Source: Echinarachnius parma (taxonomy: Eukaryota; Echinodermata; Echinoidea; Clypeasteroida; Echinarachniidae). From it: a DNA stretch of 64,000 bases. Under the pieces are notes generated by a model. It was not told the DNA's origin, searched no databases, and was given only the letters and a program-made list of their open reading frames with translations. The stretch is from NCBI GenBank assembly GCA_037951105.1, contig JBAMJV010001834.1:162501-226500 (forward strand), read 5' to 3'. A program made the translations under genes and the position numbers. This document shows, piece after piece, positions 50,602 to 61,722 of the stretch (within the stretch, counting starts at the first letter, position 1; each line of letters starts with the position of its first letter).

Positions 50602-53600
50602 CTGAATATCAGATACAACAAGATGAATGGATGTGTGAATAACTATACAACTTACAAACTAAAATGAATGAATGGGTGAACGAATGGCTGAACGAACTGG
50701 TGACTAACTGTATAACTAACTAAATGAATGTAAGTCAAGGTACATTGCCCAGCCTTCGAATGTAACAGATCCTTCGTCTAGGCAAGAGCTGACAAGTACT
50801 GTACTGAAACATGCAACGAAATAATGTACAACAGGTAAGGGGAGGGTGTGAACAGGTACGGGCTTGGGTGAAAAACAACAAAGTGGGAGAAGGTTATACA
50901 GGAGCTGGCTAGAGTGGACATACACTTTTAGAAGTACGATAATATGGGAACTGGTGAGTATGTGTCAAGTGTGTGACGGGGACGCAAGGGGATAATGTGA
51001 ATAAAGGGAACAAAAGGAAATTCGGCGCAGGGGGGACATACTAAATGAATAAATAGATGCATGAAGTTAGTAACATTTAATGAAATCGCCCCCTCGCCCT
51101 CGACCCCCACGTGCTCAATCCATGGTGATGCGACAAACTACTTCAAGTTCCTCGCTGCCGCAGGATAGATCGTTCCATTTTCTCGGAGGTGAACCTGAAT
51201 TGAGATGAGCGCAGTCCTCATTGCCTCCGTCATCATCTGGTTGCTGCGCACCCCATTCTGAAAATAAAGCATCAACGATAAATACAAGTATAAATATATA
51301 ATTACGATTTTATGAAATGAATGCGCGACTGAATAAATGAATGAGTGAATTAAACAATGAATACAATAATGAATGATGGATGAATGAATGAATGGTTGAA
51401 TTCAATTGGATGAATACATACTTTAATGAATGAACACATAAATGAATGAATGAATACTATCATAAATGATTAACGAAAATTATAGTTTAATGAATGGGTG
51501 TCATTAATGAAATATGGAAGTATACATGATGGAATAATGAAAGAAGAAGATATCAGTGATGGAAGAATGAATACATGGACGAATGAATCAATGAAATCAT
51601 GAATGATGGATGAATAAATGGATGAATGATGGAATAGATGTATGACTGATGGATGGATTGATGAATACATTAATGAATGCATGAAAGAATGGTTGAATAC
51701 ATGCATGGATATTATGATGAATGAATGAATGGATGCATTCATGCATAAACGAATGATTGAAGGAAACATGTGACGTGGATGAATAGAGTGGTGAAGTGTG
51801 ATGTCATAAATGATGTCATAAGCAATTTTTTTTGAATTTTCAAATTTGGACTTAATTTTCAGAAAGAGCACTGTCCAAATACCGAAAATCAAAGGAATAG
51901 GTTACGTATTGACTGAGATATGCTCATCCGTATGATTTTTTTGTCAATAAACAATCAGTGTTATAGTGCACTGGTTCCAACATTTAGGAACCAGTGCACT
52001 ATAACACTGATTGCCCATTGAGGTAAAATTCATTCGGATGGGCATATCTCAGCCAATACGTAACCTATTCATTTGATTTTCGGTATTTAGACATTATTTG
52101 TTATGCTCTTTCTGAAAATGAAGTAAAAATTTGAAAATTCCAAAAAAGTGTTTTTATGACATCATGGCTTCTGTACTCTATTATGTTGTGGTAATGGTCA
52201 CTTAAAGACTAATAAAACACAATTTGATGTTACTTCGGAAATCACTGGGGGCTCCCAATCCCTTTCACACACACACCATCTTTTTCGATGTCGTTGTAAT
52301 TCAACCAGTCGAGGGTGACATACATCGGGTTATCTCAAATTACCTTAAGTCCACACTTTTCTAGTTGCGATAAGTCAACTTGCCGAAATTATGACGATAT
52401 GTTTACTTTACAGACTATTACAATACGATTTAATCTTTCACGTCTTACATTGGGAATCACTTGGGCTGCCTCTCTATATATATCGTTCACATGCCCAAAT
52501 ACCTTCTTCGTCGTTGTTGGTGCAATTCAACCAGTAGGGGGCAACGGTTAATCCTACCAAATGTCTCATATGCCCACACTTCTTTAGCTGCGATACAACT
52601 TGTTGATATTAGATATATGGCCACTTACAGAATGATACAATATCATTCAATCTTACTTTTGTAAACACCGGGGGCTGCTTTTCTGTCATTCGTATGTCCT
52701 CACACCTTGATGTCGGTGTAATCGAACCAGTAGGGGGCGATTTAAGGATTATCTTGTCAATCATCTCAGATACCCAAACTTCTTTGGCTGCGATACAACT
52801 TGTCGATCGATTTAATGATACATGGTCACTCACAGACTCACGGGCGTAGACATGTCATTGATACCCATTCAACTGGGGGATGAGCTATTCATCCATCCCC
52901 CCAGTTGAATAGGTATTAAGTAACTCGCTACGCCCGTGCACAGACTACTACAATAATATGATGTAATCTTAACTCGGTAATCACCGGGGATTCCCTCTCT
53001 ATCCCTCTCGCATGTCCACAAATTATCTGCTGCGATGTAATTTGTCGTTATTAATATAATAGTGATTACTTACACACAAATAACATCACCAAAATACAAT
53101 TATAATCTTACATCAGAATGTTAGGAATCACCTGGAGCTGCAGCGGTATTCTTGTTCGCATTTCCACACGCCTTCTTTGTCGATGTCGGCGCAATTTAAC
53201 CAGGAGATGGCGACGTACGGCCGCTATCCTTCCAATTATTTCAGCTGTCCACACTCTACCTCACATGATGCGATACAACTCGACATTTGTTATGATAATG
53301 TTATTGTATACGTACAGACTAATTAAATACAATGTGATCTTACTTCGGTAATCACCGGGGGTTCCCTCTCTATCTCGTGCACATGTCCATACGCCCTCTT
53401 CCTCGATGTCGTTGCAATTCAACCAGTAGGCTGCGGTCGTGGGTGCGATCTCGTTGAAGATATCGGTTTCAACTTCATTATCGAGATACAGGAGAGATGG
53501 CGTTCGAAACGCATCGCCGTACCAAACCTGTGCATGTTTATGTTTGAAATGGAAACAATCATGAACGAATAACATTAAAGGTACACTTCAGTATTGGTAC

Positions 53601-56600
53601 TTTCCGAAATGCCCCTTGACACTAAATTGGTTGGTTTTTAATTCCATTTGAAAGTTCCTTGAATACAACATGTAAAATGATAATCATTCCCTTACAAATG
53701 CTCTCATAGTTTAACAATTTGATTTCAAAAATATTGTATTCAATAAGTCTACCGGCCGGGGAACAGTTTTACTTGTTAGAAAAATACAGAAGATGCTTTT
53801 AAACTACTTTGACAACAATCTAAACAAGTTTTTAAACAGTTTTTAATGATACATCTATTGAACCATTTTTTAACAAAAATAATATTAAATGCACAATTTG
53901 TGTGTTTAATTCCAGCAAGATTTCAAGACAAACGTTATTAAGGGGTTATTAGTAACTGAAATTAATTTCATAGATAATTCTTTTGTTTTTCGTTTTTAAA
54001 GACAAAATGGCGCAAAACGATGACAATAATAAGATTATAACAAATCATGTTTTTTATGTATTTGTATGATATTCCAAAGATTTTAATCTTCTTATGGCCA
54101 GGGGTTTTTCATGATATCTACACACATTCAACAAATTACAAATCTCACCTTGGATCAGGTTAAAACGGTCAAAATTCAAGAAAATGCATTCGACATGTTT
54201 ATGTACCTACATTGTGTTTGCTAGCTCATTTGAGGGTCAGCTACACAATTACTTTGCGGACATAATGGCCCCTAAAACCTATCAAAAACCACATAAATGT
54301 CATGATCTATGTTCCAGAAAAAGTAATATTGCATAATTATGCTAGAAAGTTCAATTTGCCTACATAAATCAGTCCATCTTGCGAAAACAGCTACGTAATT
54401 GTCTATGTTTGTCAACAGCGCCCTCATATCAGTCAGGCGCAAGATCGATTTTCAATCTTGTACAAATATTGGAAAACGGCTGTTCTTGGACCTCTACAGT
54501 CCGAGGGCGTGAAGTATTCACCCGCGCACTAGATTCGCTTGACAGTTACTTTAATACTGAAAATATTATAATTACACAAAAGCAGTCGCCCATACACAAA
54601 CACAAACATGAGCACACACAAACAAAGGCACACGTTAACACACATACATAAATAAACGCACACACATACACATATATACACAGACACAAACGCACACACG
54701 CATACACACCTATACATACACACAAACATGCATACACACACGTACACATACATCACATACACGTAGACACACACACACACACAAACACACACACAAACGC
54801 ACACACGTACACACACGTACACACGTAAACAAATGCATATATACACACACACACATGCATGCATCATTTCTTGAAATATGTTATAGCGTGCTCATAATTT
54901 CACCTTATACGCGAGCATGTGCGGCTGTATTGCAAGTCTAGCAACGATCGCTTGAAGCTACATTATTAAAAATTATACCCCTAAATACGTATTCCGAATA
55001 GATTTTATATAAATTACAAGGTTCGATTTCTTTCTTTTTCGACAAAAAGAAACTTGCGCTATATATTTTTTAGTTCACCAATTTTTAACAAAATTGACAA
55101 TGTTAGATTTCTCGTACTGATTTTTTTAAGCGACTAAGGTTCAAAAGTGAAATTTCTCTTCCCATAGACATAACACGCGGGTTAGTGCGTAAGTATGTAC
55201 GGCTTATGCATAATTCATTAGGGTCCAAAAGATTGGAAAACCATGCTTTTCAGAAAGATTGGAAAAGTAATCTTGCGCCTGACTGCATAATAGTGATCGG
55301 AGGATATGTTTATACATGTAATTGCAATTTGTAGAGCTTGACCTGCCTGACATGTGTGCCAAATATGAGAGTGGTCGATCCAATTTTAGGAATTAGAGAA
55401 GGGGAGGGGGTCTATAAGCCCCCCCCCCCCCCCACCCTTGGCCTGGGAACACCACAATAGCTTCGGCTTGATAGGGTTAGAGAGGTAGCTAAGTTTTGTA
55501 CTTAGAGGACGCTGCACGAAATAATTTGTTTGTGTGATAATGTGAGTGTATAATTTGAAATGACAGCATACACTTTAATTGATGAAAATCGGTTCAAAAC
55601 GGCTGAAATGTCAATAAAGATATCCAATCGGACAATGTCTGGGCCCCAGATTTTGTCGATGATTACAAAAAAAAGAAAAAATGCTTACACTTTTTCAAAC
55701 ATTTTCAAAAGAGGTTTGAAATAGTTGTTGATGATCTCTCTTTTGATCATTATTTCAACAAAAACAAAAACATGCACATTTTTTTCTGGAAAATGGTTGA
55801 AACCAATGCTTTTTTAGAGAGCGCCCTCTTTTGCTTGAATAGCACTTTTTGACTGATAACAGGCTTTTTAATTAGTCGTTCGTAATTGTCTATACCTTTC
55901 GAGCATGGTGGAGTTATAATTATTAGTTTGTAATATTATTGTGCAGGTTTTGGTTACCCAAACTGTACTACCCCTTTAAGCAAATAAAGCAAATTAATTG
56001 CAAGCTAACCAGTTCGAGGCTGGCACAGAAATAGTGGGCCGCCAGCCAGTCCTTCTTCATCTGGGTAAAGAGGTAGCACTTCTGATTTCCCTGTGTCCAG
56101 CCGGCAGGGCAGTGCTGTAGCAGATCTGGAGGAATAGAGAACCGAATCGGTGGTGACATATTCTTTTGGAGTAAAATTCTGTTTTAGAGGGCGCTACAAG
56201 AAATATTGGTTGCGAGGTGATAGAAATGTAAGCGACATATCTGAGAAAGCACTCAATTAATACAGGATGGACTTTATTTGATCACAATTGAGTAAGAAAC
56301 GCTTGAACTATGGATGAATATATTTGATTGCAATAAATGTGGTGGCCGAACATTTATTTCATAATTTAAACAAACAAGTATTGATCAATCCTATAATTAC
56401 ACACTTTTGAAAATACACCGAAATGGCTTAAACGCTGTCTTTGATTAACTTTCTATTGAGTATTTTAACCAAACGGAATTAAAGTAAAAGTTATTGCAAT
56501 ATAATGAAAACAATTTAGAAAATGGACGTATAAACCAACATTTGTGGCAACTTGCATATATTGCTTATGTGGACGGAAATTGATTTTATTACGAATTCTT

Positions 56601-59600
56601 GCTAAAAAATGGTATGAGCGAGGTCTAAGTTGACTAGGCTAAAATCATGGTTTAGACAAAAATAAGAATAATGTAATGGCAAACAGCAATCACGTAAATG
56701 GTTAAAATGTATATGAACTAATATTCTCGCTCGGTAGCCTGGAAGTTGCCTGGATAAAGTCAGACAGTGCCAAAATACCCTGCAAATTAAACTGCCGTCC
56801 ATGACATGACGTCATTTAGTGATTATAAAGTAAAATTATGTTAAATCACAATTGAATAATACAAATACATGTAGTAAGAACTCATTCTTATTGTATAGCG
56901 CATTTCATAACTGGTAAAAAATTATCTAAGCGCTTTACAAACAAAACATAAGAGCAATTATATTTACATGTTAATTCATAACAAAATTGATTTATAGACA
57001 TTAGTTGCCCCCCTAAAGCCCTCTTCCCCCTCATTCTACGCTGTCTCTATTTTTTTTTTGGACAAGGGTACGCGTTCGAAAGGGCATGGTAACTCAAATC
57101 AAAGGCTACCTCAAATTGGCATATGCACTAGCTGCTCAACTGCTGCAGTCCATTACGCGCCTTTTTGTGTTTTAATTGTTAATTTATTATAATCCATTAT
57201 CATGCAAGGCATTGGCAAAAGGCCATGTCAACCCAGCCCATGCTGGTGATTATAATAAGTAACATATCAATCTTAGCGATGCCACTATGTTTTATAATTA
57301 TGGTTACGTTGTTAATACTGATCTAACCTTATTGTGAAAATTAATAATGTTTGTATTCTGACTAGAAATCAATTATGAGTAATGATTGATAGATGAATAA
57401 TAATCACCATCATCAACATACAAAACAAAAAACAAAAGCAGCCTAAATAAATCAACAACGGCAATAACAACAACAACAACAACGATACTAATAACAATGA
57501 ATCGTATCAATACAAGGAACTATAACTATTCTGTTTTCTGGGACAAAGGGCGTATAGATGCGGGGTTCCCATTCTAAATGAAAAAACTGTTTCCCCGGTA
57601 ACCCTCCCCCCTCCAGCAACGGCATTCAAAATCGCAATCAAAACAACATACGGAAGACATCTGTCTACAAAAGGAAACTAAACCTAATGAAGTCTCAATT
57701 GTTCGGGTGACCAACCCCCCCCCCCCCCCCGAAAAAACAACAACAAACAAACAAACAAACAAACCAAACAAACAAATAAAACAAAAAGCAAAACAGAAAA
57801 AGATGAAGAAACAACGGATAAAACAAATGCAACATAATTCATGCACATTACGCCGTTGCCAGGGTCAAGTCAGAATTGCTAGGCCACCTTCTTTATTAAA
57901 TATCATATTTAACGGGAGCCCCCCCCCCCCCCCACACATACATAAATATAATTAAGCTCGTCGAAGCAAACACAATAACCCCAAAATAGGTTAATTACCT
58001 TCCACACATTTATAACCATCGTCTGCCTCCTCGCATACCATATCGCCAGTGCACGGATTACTCAGGCAAGCTTTCATAAATAATGAAATCGATAATGATA
58101 AACATAATCTACTATACTAAAGTAGCCGATCACGTATGTCTGTCTGTCTGTCCATCTATGCATTTCGTAGTGCATTGAGGCACCAACATCAAACTTTGGG
58201 TAGTGATTGGTGATGACCCATAGAGGTTTGTGGTCTGGGTCAGGTCGGGGTCAGTTTGACCAGTGGTCAGTTATGAATCGGCCAATATTCCACGTTCATT
58301 TGCCATGCAGTCGCGTCGAGCGCTGATCATCGCACATATGCTTGCGACGGAAGTACCGTGAAAAGTGTGTTGCTGAAATGACCTTTCATTATGTAGTCTT
58401 TGTTCAGCCTGGAATCGATACGTTGTAAATTACTTACGCACATTATCGTATGCCTGTCAAATCGGAAATAACACGTGTGCCGCTGTGTGCGCCTGAATTA
58501 AGACTATCGTAATTTGCTTGCGAATTGTTGTTTTTCAAACTTTTAAATAATATGGATTTAAAAATTGTAATGACTGATTTTCGAATAGAATTAAAACAAA
58601 TCTGATGAAATATATGTATTTCTATCAAGAAACGGACGGTACATTCCAAAAGCGAAAGCGACCGTCGGGCGGGGAATTTGCATAGACTATATATACAGAG
58701 TAGCGGAATATTGTAGGTCCGGCATCTGTGCATTGTCAACGCACAATCTACTACATTGTACACACATTCGTGTGATTGTACATGTCCGTATAATATGCAT
58801 GACTGAATTTGATCGGTGATTTTTGTTCACATTTTCAACACGATATTCGCAAAATTGGCAAAACAGGGTATACGGCTACCAAAATAGGTTTCTCTCTGTC
58901 ACTGGTTTAATTTTCTGAATACAGGCTAATTGTAAATGTTTGCTCGAAGTGCATACTTTGTTGTACTGAAGTATAAAAAATGTGTGCTTTTTGTAAATAA
59001 CGTGTAAACAAGAAGAGCAAGGAATTAGGGTTATTGATCTACTTGACAACGATTTAATTAATACTGTTTATTGTTTGACATGTGATCGCTGGCAGCATAC
59101 CTAGGGTTTTTACAAGGGGGGGGGGGGGGGGTAGGGGGGGTTATTGCGTCAACCAAAATTTTCGACGGGCTGGGTGTTGGCCAAGTATTTCGAGGGGGGT
59201 GTCGGTCAAGTAACTCGAGGGGGTGTCGGTCAAGTATTTCGAGGGGGGTGTCGGTGAAAAATTTTCGAGGGTGGTGTCGGTCAAATATTTCGTGGGGGGG
59301 GGGGGGGGCGGTGAAGAATTTTCGAAGGGGGGAGGGATGTTGGTGAAGAATCTCGATGGGGGGTGGGGGATTTTTCGAGGGGGGTGTCAGTGAAGATTTT
59401 TTCGAGAGGGGGTACCAGTGAAGATTCTTTCGGTGTCGCTGAAGAATTTGTGAGGGGAGTGGGTGTCCGTGAATATTTTTTGAGGGGGGGGGGGGTGGTT
59501 ATTTCCTCAACCAACATTTTTGAGGGGTCAGGTGTCGGTCAAGTATTTCGAGTGGGGAGGGGGGGGGGCTGTCGGTGAAGAATTTTCGAGGGAGTGTCGG

Positions 59601-61722
59601 TGAAGAATTTGTAAGGGGGGTGGGTGTCCTCACCCCCCCCCCCCCCCCCACCCGGGTACCCATATGCCTTTGAATATGAGATTGAATCACCACCGGGGGG
59701 GGGGGGGGGGGGTGTCGGTGAAGAATCTTGAAAGGGGGGGTGTCTGTGAAGATTTTTCGAGGGGGGGGGGGTTGTCGGTGAAGAATTTTCTAGGGGGGTG
59801 TCAGTAAAGATTTTATTGAGAGGGAGTAACAGTGAAGATTCTTTCGAAGGGGGGTGGTGGGGGTGTAGGAGAAGATTTTTCGAGGGGGGGGGGGGTTGTC
59901 GGTGAATATTTTTCGACGCGAGAGGGGTGTCGATGAAGATTTTCTCGAGAGGGGGTACTGGTGAAAAAGGGGGCGGGGGTGTCGGTGAAGAATTTGTGAG
60001 GGGGGTTCATGGTGTCCGTGAATATGTTTTTGAGGGGGGGGGGAAACCCCAAAACAGCCCTTTTTCATCAAAGTGAAATTTGAACCCCCCCCCCCCCGTG
60101 TACGCATATGCCTGTGAATATGAGATTGTATTTTTAATTATACACTTATTAAATCATATCATAACCATTCAAACAGAGATTCCATTAATTGACCAAATGT
60201 TTTTTACAGGATAGATACAAAAAATAACGAAATACAAATATACAACATACAACATTATCTTACTCAAAGATCTGGTGACGGGTAATTTGCTAGTACTACT
60301 AATAATAATACTAATAGTATTAGCAATTACGATAATAATAAGTTTAATGATAATACTATTGATAATAATATACCATCATTAGTAATGTTAATATGACTTC
60401 AATTCTCATTACCGTTATTGTTATTATTGAGATTATCATACACATTATTTCTTGAAGACTGAATTATCAATGACAATCATTATTATCAATATCAATATAA
60501 TATTACTAACATTTGTGGTTATTGCCATTATTACTATAATACAAATTGATAGTATGCCTACTACTACAATATATCATAGATTATATTTTTGATATGACTT
60601 GTCATCATCTTGTTACTTTCCTCACTATGTTTTGCCTACCTGATATAGAACAATTATTCAGTTCAGTTAAGTTTATTTTGCGAAGGTGATTCCAGTTTTT
60701 AAAAAGGCAATAAATCTCTTTTGAACAATTATAGACCAATATCCGTTTTATCAGTTTTTAGTAAATTATTTGAATTTTGTTTATGTAGTCAATTGACTAG
60801 TTTCATAAGTAAAAACAGTATTTTATATGAGAAACAGTTTGCTTTTAGAAAAGGTTACAGTACTTGCTATGCACTTCTTGATTTTACAGATAAAGTAGCA
60901 AATGCTTTTGAAAATAATGCATTTTTAATGGGTGTATTTTTTAGACCTCTCTATTAAAGCGTTTGACTGTATTGATCATGATATTTTAATAGATAAATAA
61001 TGTTTTCATGGTATAAGAGGAATTCCTCTTCTTTTAATAAAAAGTTATTTATCAAGCCGAAGGCAATTTGTTAGTACGGGTAAATGTTACTCAGAACACA
61101 GTACTATTTTAACTGGGGTCCCACAAGGTTCAAATCTTGGACCACTCTTGTTTTTACTGTATATTAATGATCTGCCACTTGTAAGTAATATTCTATATTC
61201 AATTTTATTTGCTGACGACACTACCTTGTTTTTATCCGGTAAAGATCCTGTACATGTGAATATTTTTTATTGAATAGTGAAATTGCTAAAATACATAAAT
61301 AGTTTCTTGCCAATAAATTGTTGATTAACTTTGATAAACCAAACTATATAATAAAAAAAATAAATAAATTTGTGAACAAAGATGCTATTAAGATATGTAT
61401 TAATGGAAAAAAAATTAAGCAAGTACACCAAGTAACCTTTTTAGGCATCACTATTGATCACAATTTAACCTGGAAATACCGCATATTGTATTTCTAATAA
61501 GATTTCTGAAGTAATTGGGGTTTTAAACAGACTTATACTTATATTGCCATTACGTATACTTGTAAACTTTTACCATATTTTAATTATTGTATAATTGTAT
61601 GGGGCAATTGTGCAATGTATTTGATGCAAAAGATATTTTAGGTTAATTACCTTCCACACATTTATAACCATCGTCTGCCTCCTCGCATACTATATCGCCA
61701 GTGCACGGATTACTCAGGCAAG
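50450..61722 (-). CDS. EGF / C-type lectin gene (5' end not found)
   Basis: Minus-strand model: EGF 61651-61722 and its duplicate 57999-58070 (phase 1-1), CTLD exon a 56010-56125 (1-0), exon b 53344-53527 (0-1), then last exon c1 51115-51257 or c2 50450-50601 (both start in phase 1 and end in a stop). The joined CTLD is ~147 residues with CPAGW opening, WLNCND-EEEGVW core, QPD at the sugar-specificity position and WND, closing on VCR. QPD is known to favour galactose-type ligands. Secreted lectin inferred; no signal-peptide exon was found, so the start lies to the right, perhaps beyond the window. Whether both EGF exons and both last exons are used is unknown. Confidence 0.75.
50610..51110. 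repeat. Spacer with (GAAT)n-like repeats
   Basis: AATGAATGGGTGAACGAATG-type degenerate tetranucleotides separate the two last exons. ATTAAA on the minus strand at 51077-51082 lies 33 nt past the c1 stop (possible poly(A) signal). The minus-strand frames here are not genes. Confidence 0.6.
51115..51257 (-). CDS. CTLD last exon c1 (proximal)
   Basis: Acceptor GCTTTATTTTCAG/AATGGG, then WGAQQPDDDGGNEDCAHLNS, KWNDLSC, EVVCRITMD and TGA. Same plan as c2 with about 60% identity by eye. QPD and WND both present. Confidence 0.88.
51300..51770. repeat. Degenerate (GAAT/GGAT)n array
   Basis: Long imperfect tetranucleotide tract (ATGAATGAATGG). The Ser/His/Ile-rich minus-strand frame at 51470-51892 is a product of it. 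Confidence 0.85.
51785..52181. mobile_element. Fold-back element, family C, copy 4
   Basis: Edges AGTGTGATGTCATA and ATGACATCATGGCTTCTGTA; arms pair across GATATGCTCATCCGTATGA / TTCATTCGGATGGGCATATC; core CAGTGCACTATAACACTG is preserved on both sides. Confidence 0.88.
52198..53311 (-). pseudogene. Array of five decayed partial copies of CTLD exon b
   Basis: Units of ~210-240 bp start near 52198, 52408, 52623, 52939 and 53071 (plus strand), each with CAGACTA(C/T)TACAAT and AATCTTACTTCGGTAATCAC. On the minus strand they decode as YWLNCTNNDEEGIWACE (52.5 kb), YWFDYTDI (52.75 kb), SWLNCADIDKEGVWKCE (53.2 kb) and DWLNYNDIEKDGV (52.3 kb); the 52.95-kb unit has an internal deletion. All lack the first ~30 bp of exon b and its acceptor. 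Most share a 1-nt shift before YW and an in-frame stop soon after. Not translatable as they stand. Confidence 0.8.
52839..52938. mobile_element. 100-bp MITE with perfect 8-bp target duplication
   Basis: CACGGGCGTAG...CTACGCCCGTG ends, inner ATACCCATTCAACTGGGGG pairs with its inverse, so the whole is a hairpin. Flanked on both sides by CACAGACT (52831-52838 and 52939-52946). An 8-bp duplication points to a hAT-type transposase. It sits in the pseudo-exon array, at the start of one unit. Confidence 0.92.
53344..53527 (-). CDS. CTLD exon b (intact)
   Basis: Acceptor CATAAACATGCACAG/GTTTGG and donor CCGAA/GTAAGA, 184 bp, phase 0 to 1. VWYGDAFRTPSLLYLDNEVE, AYWLNCNDIEEEGVWTCARD and GTPGDYR: the hydrophobic core and the beta-strand region before the QPD segment. 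Alternative donor CCG/GTGATT 15 bp earlier would change the phase and is disfavoured. Confidence 0.85.
53528..55481. other. Intron between CTLD exons a and b
   Basis: 54590-54860 is a CA-rich microsatellite (ACACAC with AA and TACA variants); its Cys/Val-rich frames are not genes. A C run is at 55421-55434. 53576 starts TTAAAGGTACACTTCAG, perhaps another TTAA element without a visible partner end. No exon seen. Confidence 0.6.
55482..55979 (+). mobile_element. MITE family A, intron copy
   Basis: Left end eroded (AGAGAGGTAGCTAAGTTTTG), right end ACTGTACTACCCCTTTAA intact. Central TCTGGGCCCCAGA palindrome. Confidence 0.85.
56010..56125 (-). CDS. CTLD exon a (domain start)
   Basis: Acceptor TTCTCTATTCCTCCAG/ATCTG and donor GAACTG/GTTAGC, 116 bp, phase 1 to 0. 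DLLQHCPAGWTQGNQKCYLF, then KKDWLAAHYFCASLEL: the CPxGW...CY.F...W..A...C opening of long-form C-type lectin domains. A MITE ends 31 bp past the donor. Confidence 0.88.
56163..56450 (+). mobile_element. MITE family A, strongly diverged copy
   Basis: GTAAAATTCTGTTTTAGAGG, GCGCTACAAGAAAT, GACTTTATTTGATCACAATTG and GAATATATTTGATTGCAATAAATG keep family order with ~30% change. 56451-57998 has no gene; a TATATAGCGC-type fragment (TTGTATAGCGCATTTCAT, TAAGCGCTTTACAA) is at 56893-56945, CAA repeats near 57465 and poly-C at 57717 and 57918. Confidence 0.6.
57999..58070 (-). CDS. EGF-like exon, copy 1
   Basis: Acceptor TTTATGAAAG/CTTGCC and donor GTGGAAG/GTAATT, 72 bp, phase 1-1. ACLSNPCTGDMVCEEADDGY, KCVE: a short EGF-type module with four Cys visible; the last two Cys of a full EGF are absent. 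Splices in frame to CTLD exon a. Confidence 0.75.
58108..60293 (+). mobile_element. Non-autonomous Helitron, 2.19 kb
   Basis: Starts TCTACTATACTAAAGTAGCC, with a GTCTGTCTGTCTGTCC stretch nearby as in many Helitron-like elements. Ends TTTGCTAG (CTRR) preceded by a weak hairpin TTACTC...GGGTAA. Inserted precisely between A and T: left flank ACATAA, right flank TACTACTAATAAT; the duplicate at 61751-61770 reads ACATAATACTACTAATAAT uninterrupted. No Rep or helicase ORF. Carries a G-rich minisatellite. The terminal signs and the paralogous empty site agree. Confidence 0.88.
59115..60098. repeat. G-rich minisatellite inside the Helitron
   Basis: Around thirty units of ~27-40 bp: TTTTCGAGGGGGGTGTCGGT, GAAGAA. 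Two blocks (to 59640 and from 59692), each closed by a poly-C run and GCATATGCCT(G/T)TGAATATGAG. Pro/Thr-rich minus-strand frames are artefacts. Confidence 0.88.
60294..60560. repeat. Segmental duplication, copy 1 (right part)
   Basis: Continues the EGF-exon duplicate after the Helitron. ACTACTAATAATAATACTAA to GTTATTGTTATTATTGAG matches 61760-61930 at over 95% by eye, then diverges more. Confidence 0.85.
60665..61640 (+). pseudogene. Non-LTR reverse transcriptase remnant
   Basis: Frameshifted and stop-containing RT: NNYRPISVLSVFSKLFEF, FAFRKGYSTCYALLDFTDKV, then after a frame shift GVPQGSNLGPLLFLLYIND and LFADDTTLFLSG. More decayed than the copy at 46901. It ends exactly where the second EGF duplicate begins (61640), so it marks a duplication breakpoint. 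Confidence 0.82.

Noticed and set aside
53118..53351. Plus-strand 77-residue frame
   Set aside because: Reverse of a CTLD pseudo-exon.
54432..55286. 15-bp inverted pair AGTCAGGCGCAAGAT as transposon ends
   Set aside because: Too short, no target duplication, and no second copy seen.
59281..60107. Pro/Thr-rich minus-strand frames
   Set aside because: Reverse of the G-rich minisatellite inside the Helitron.
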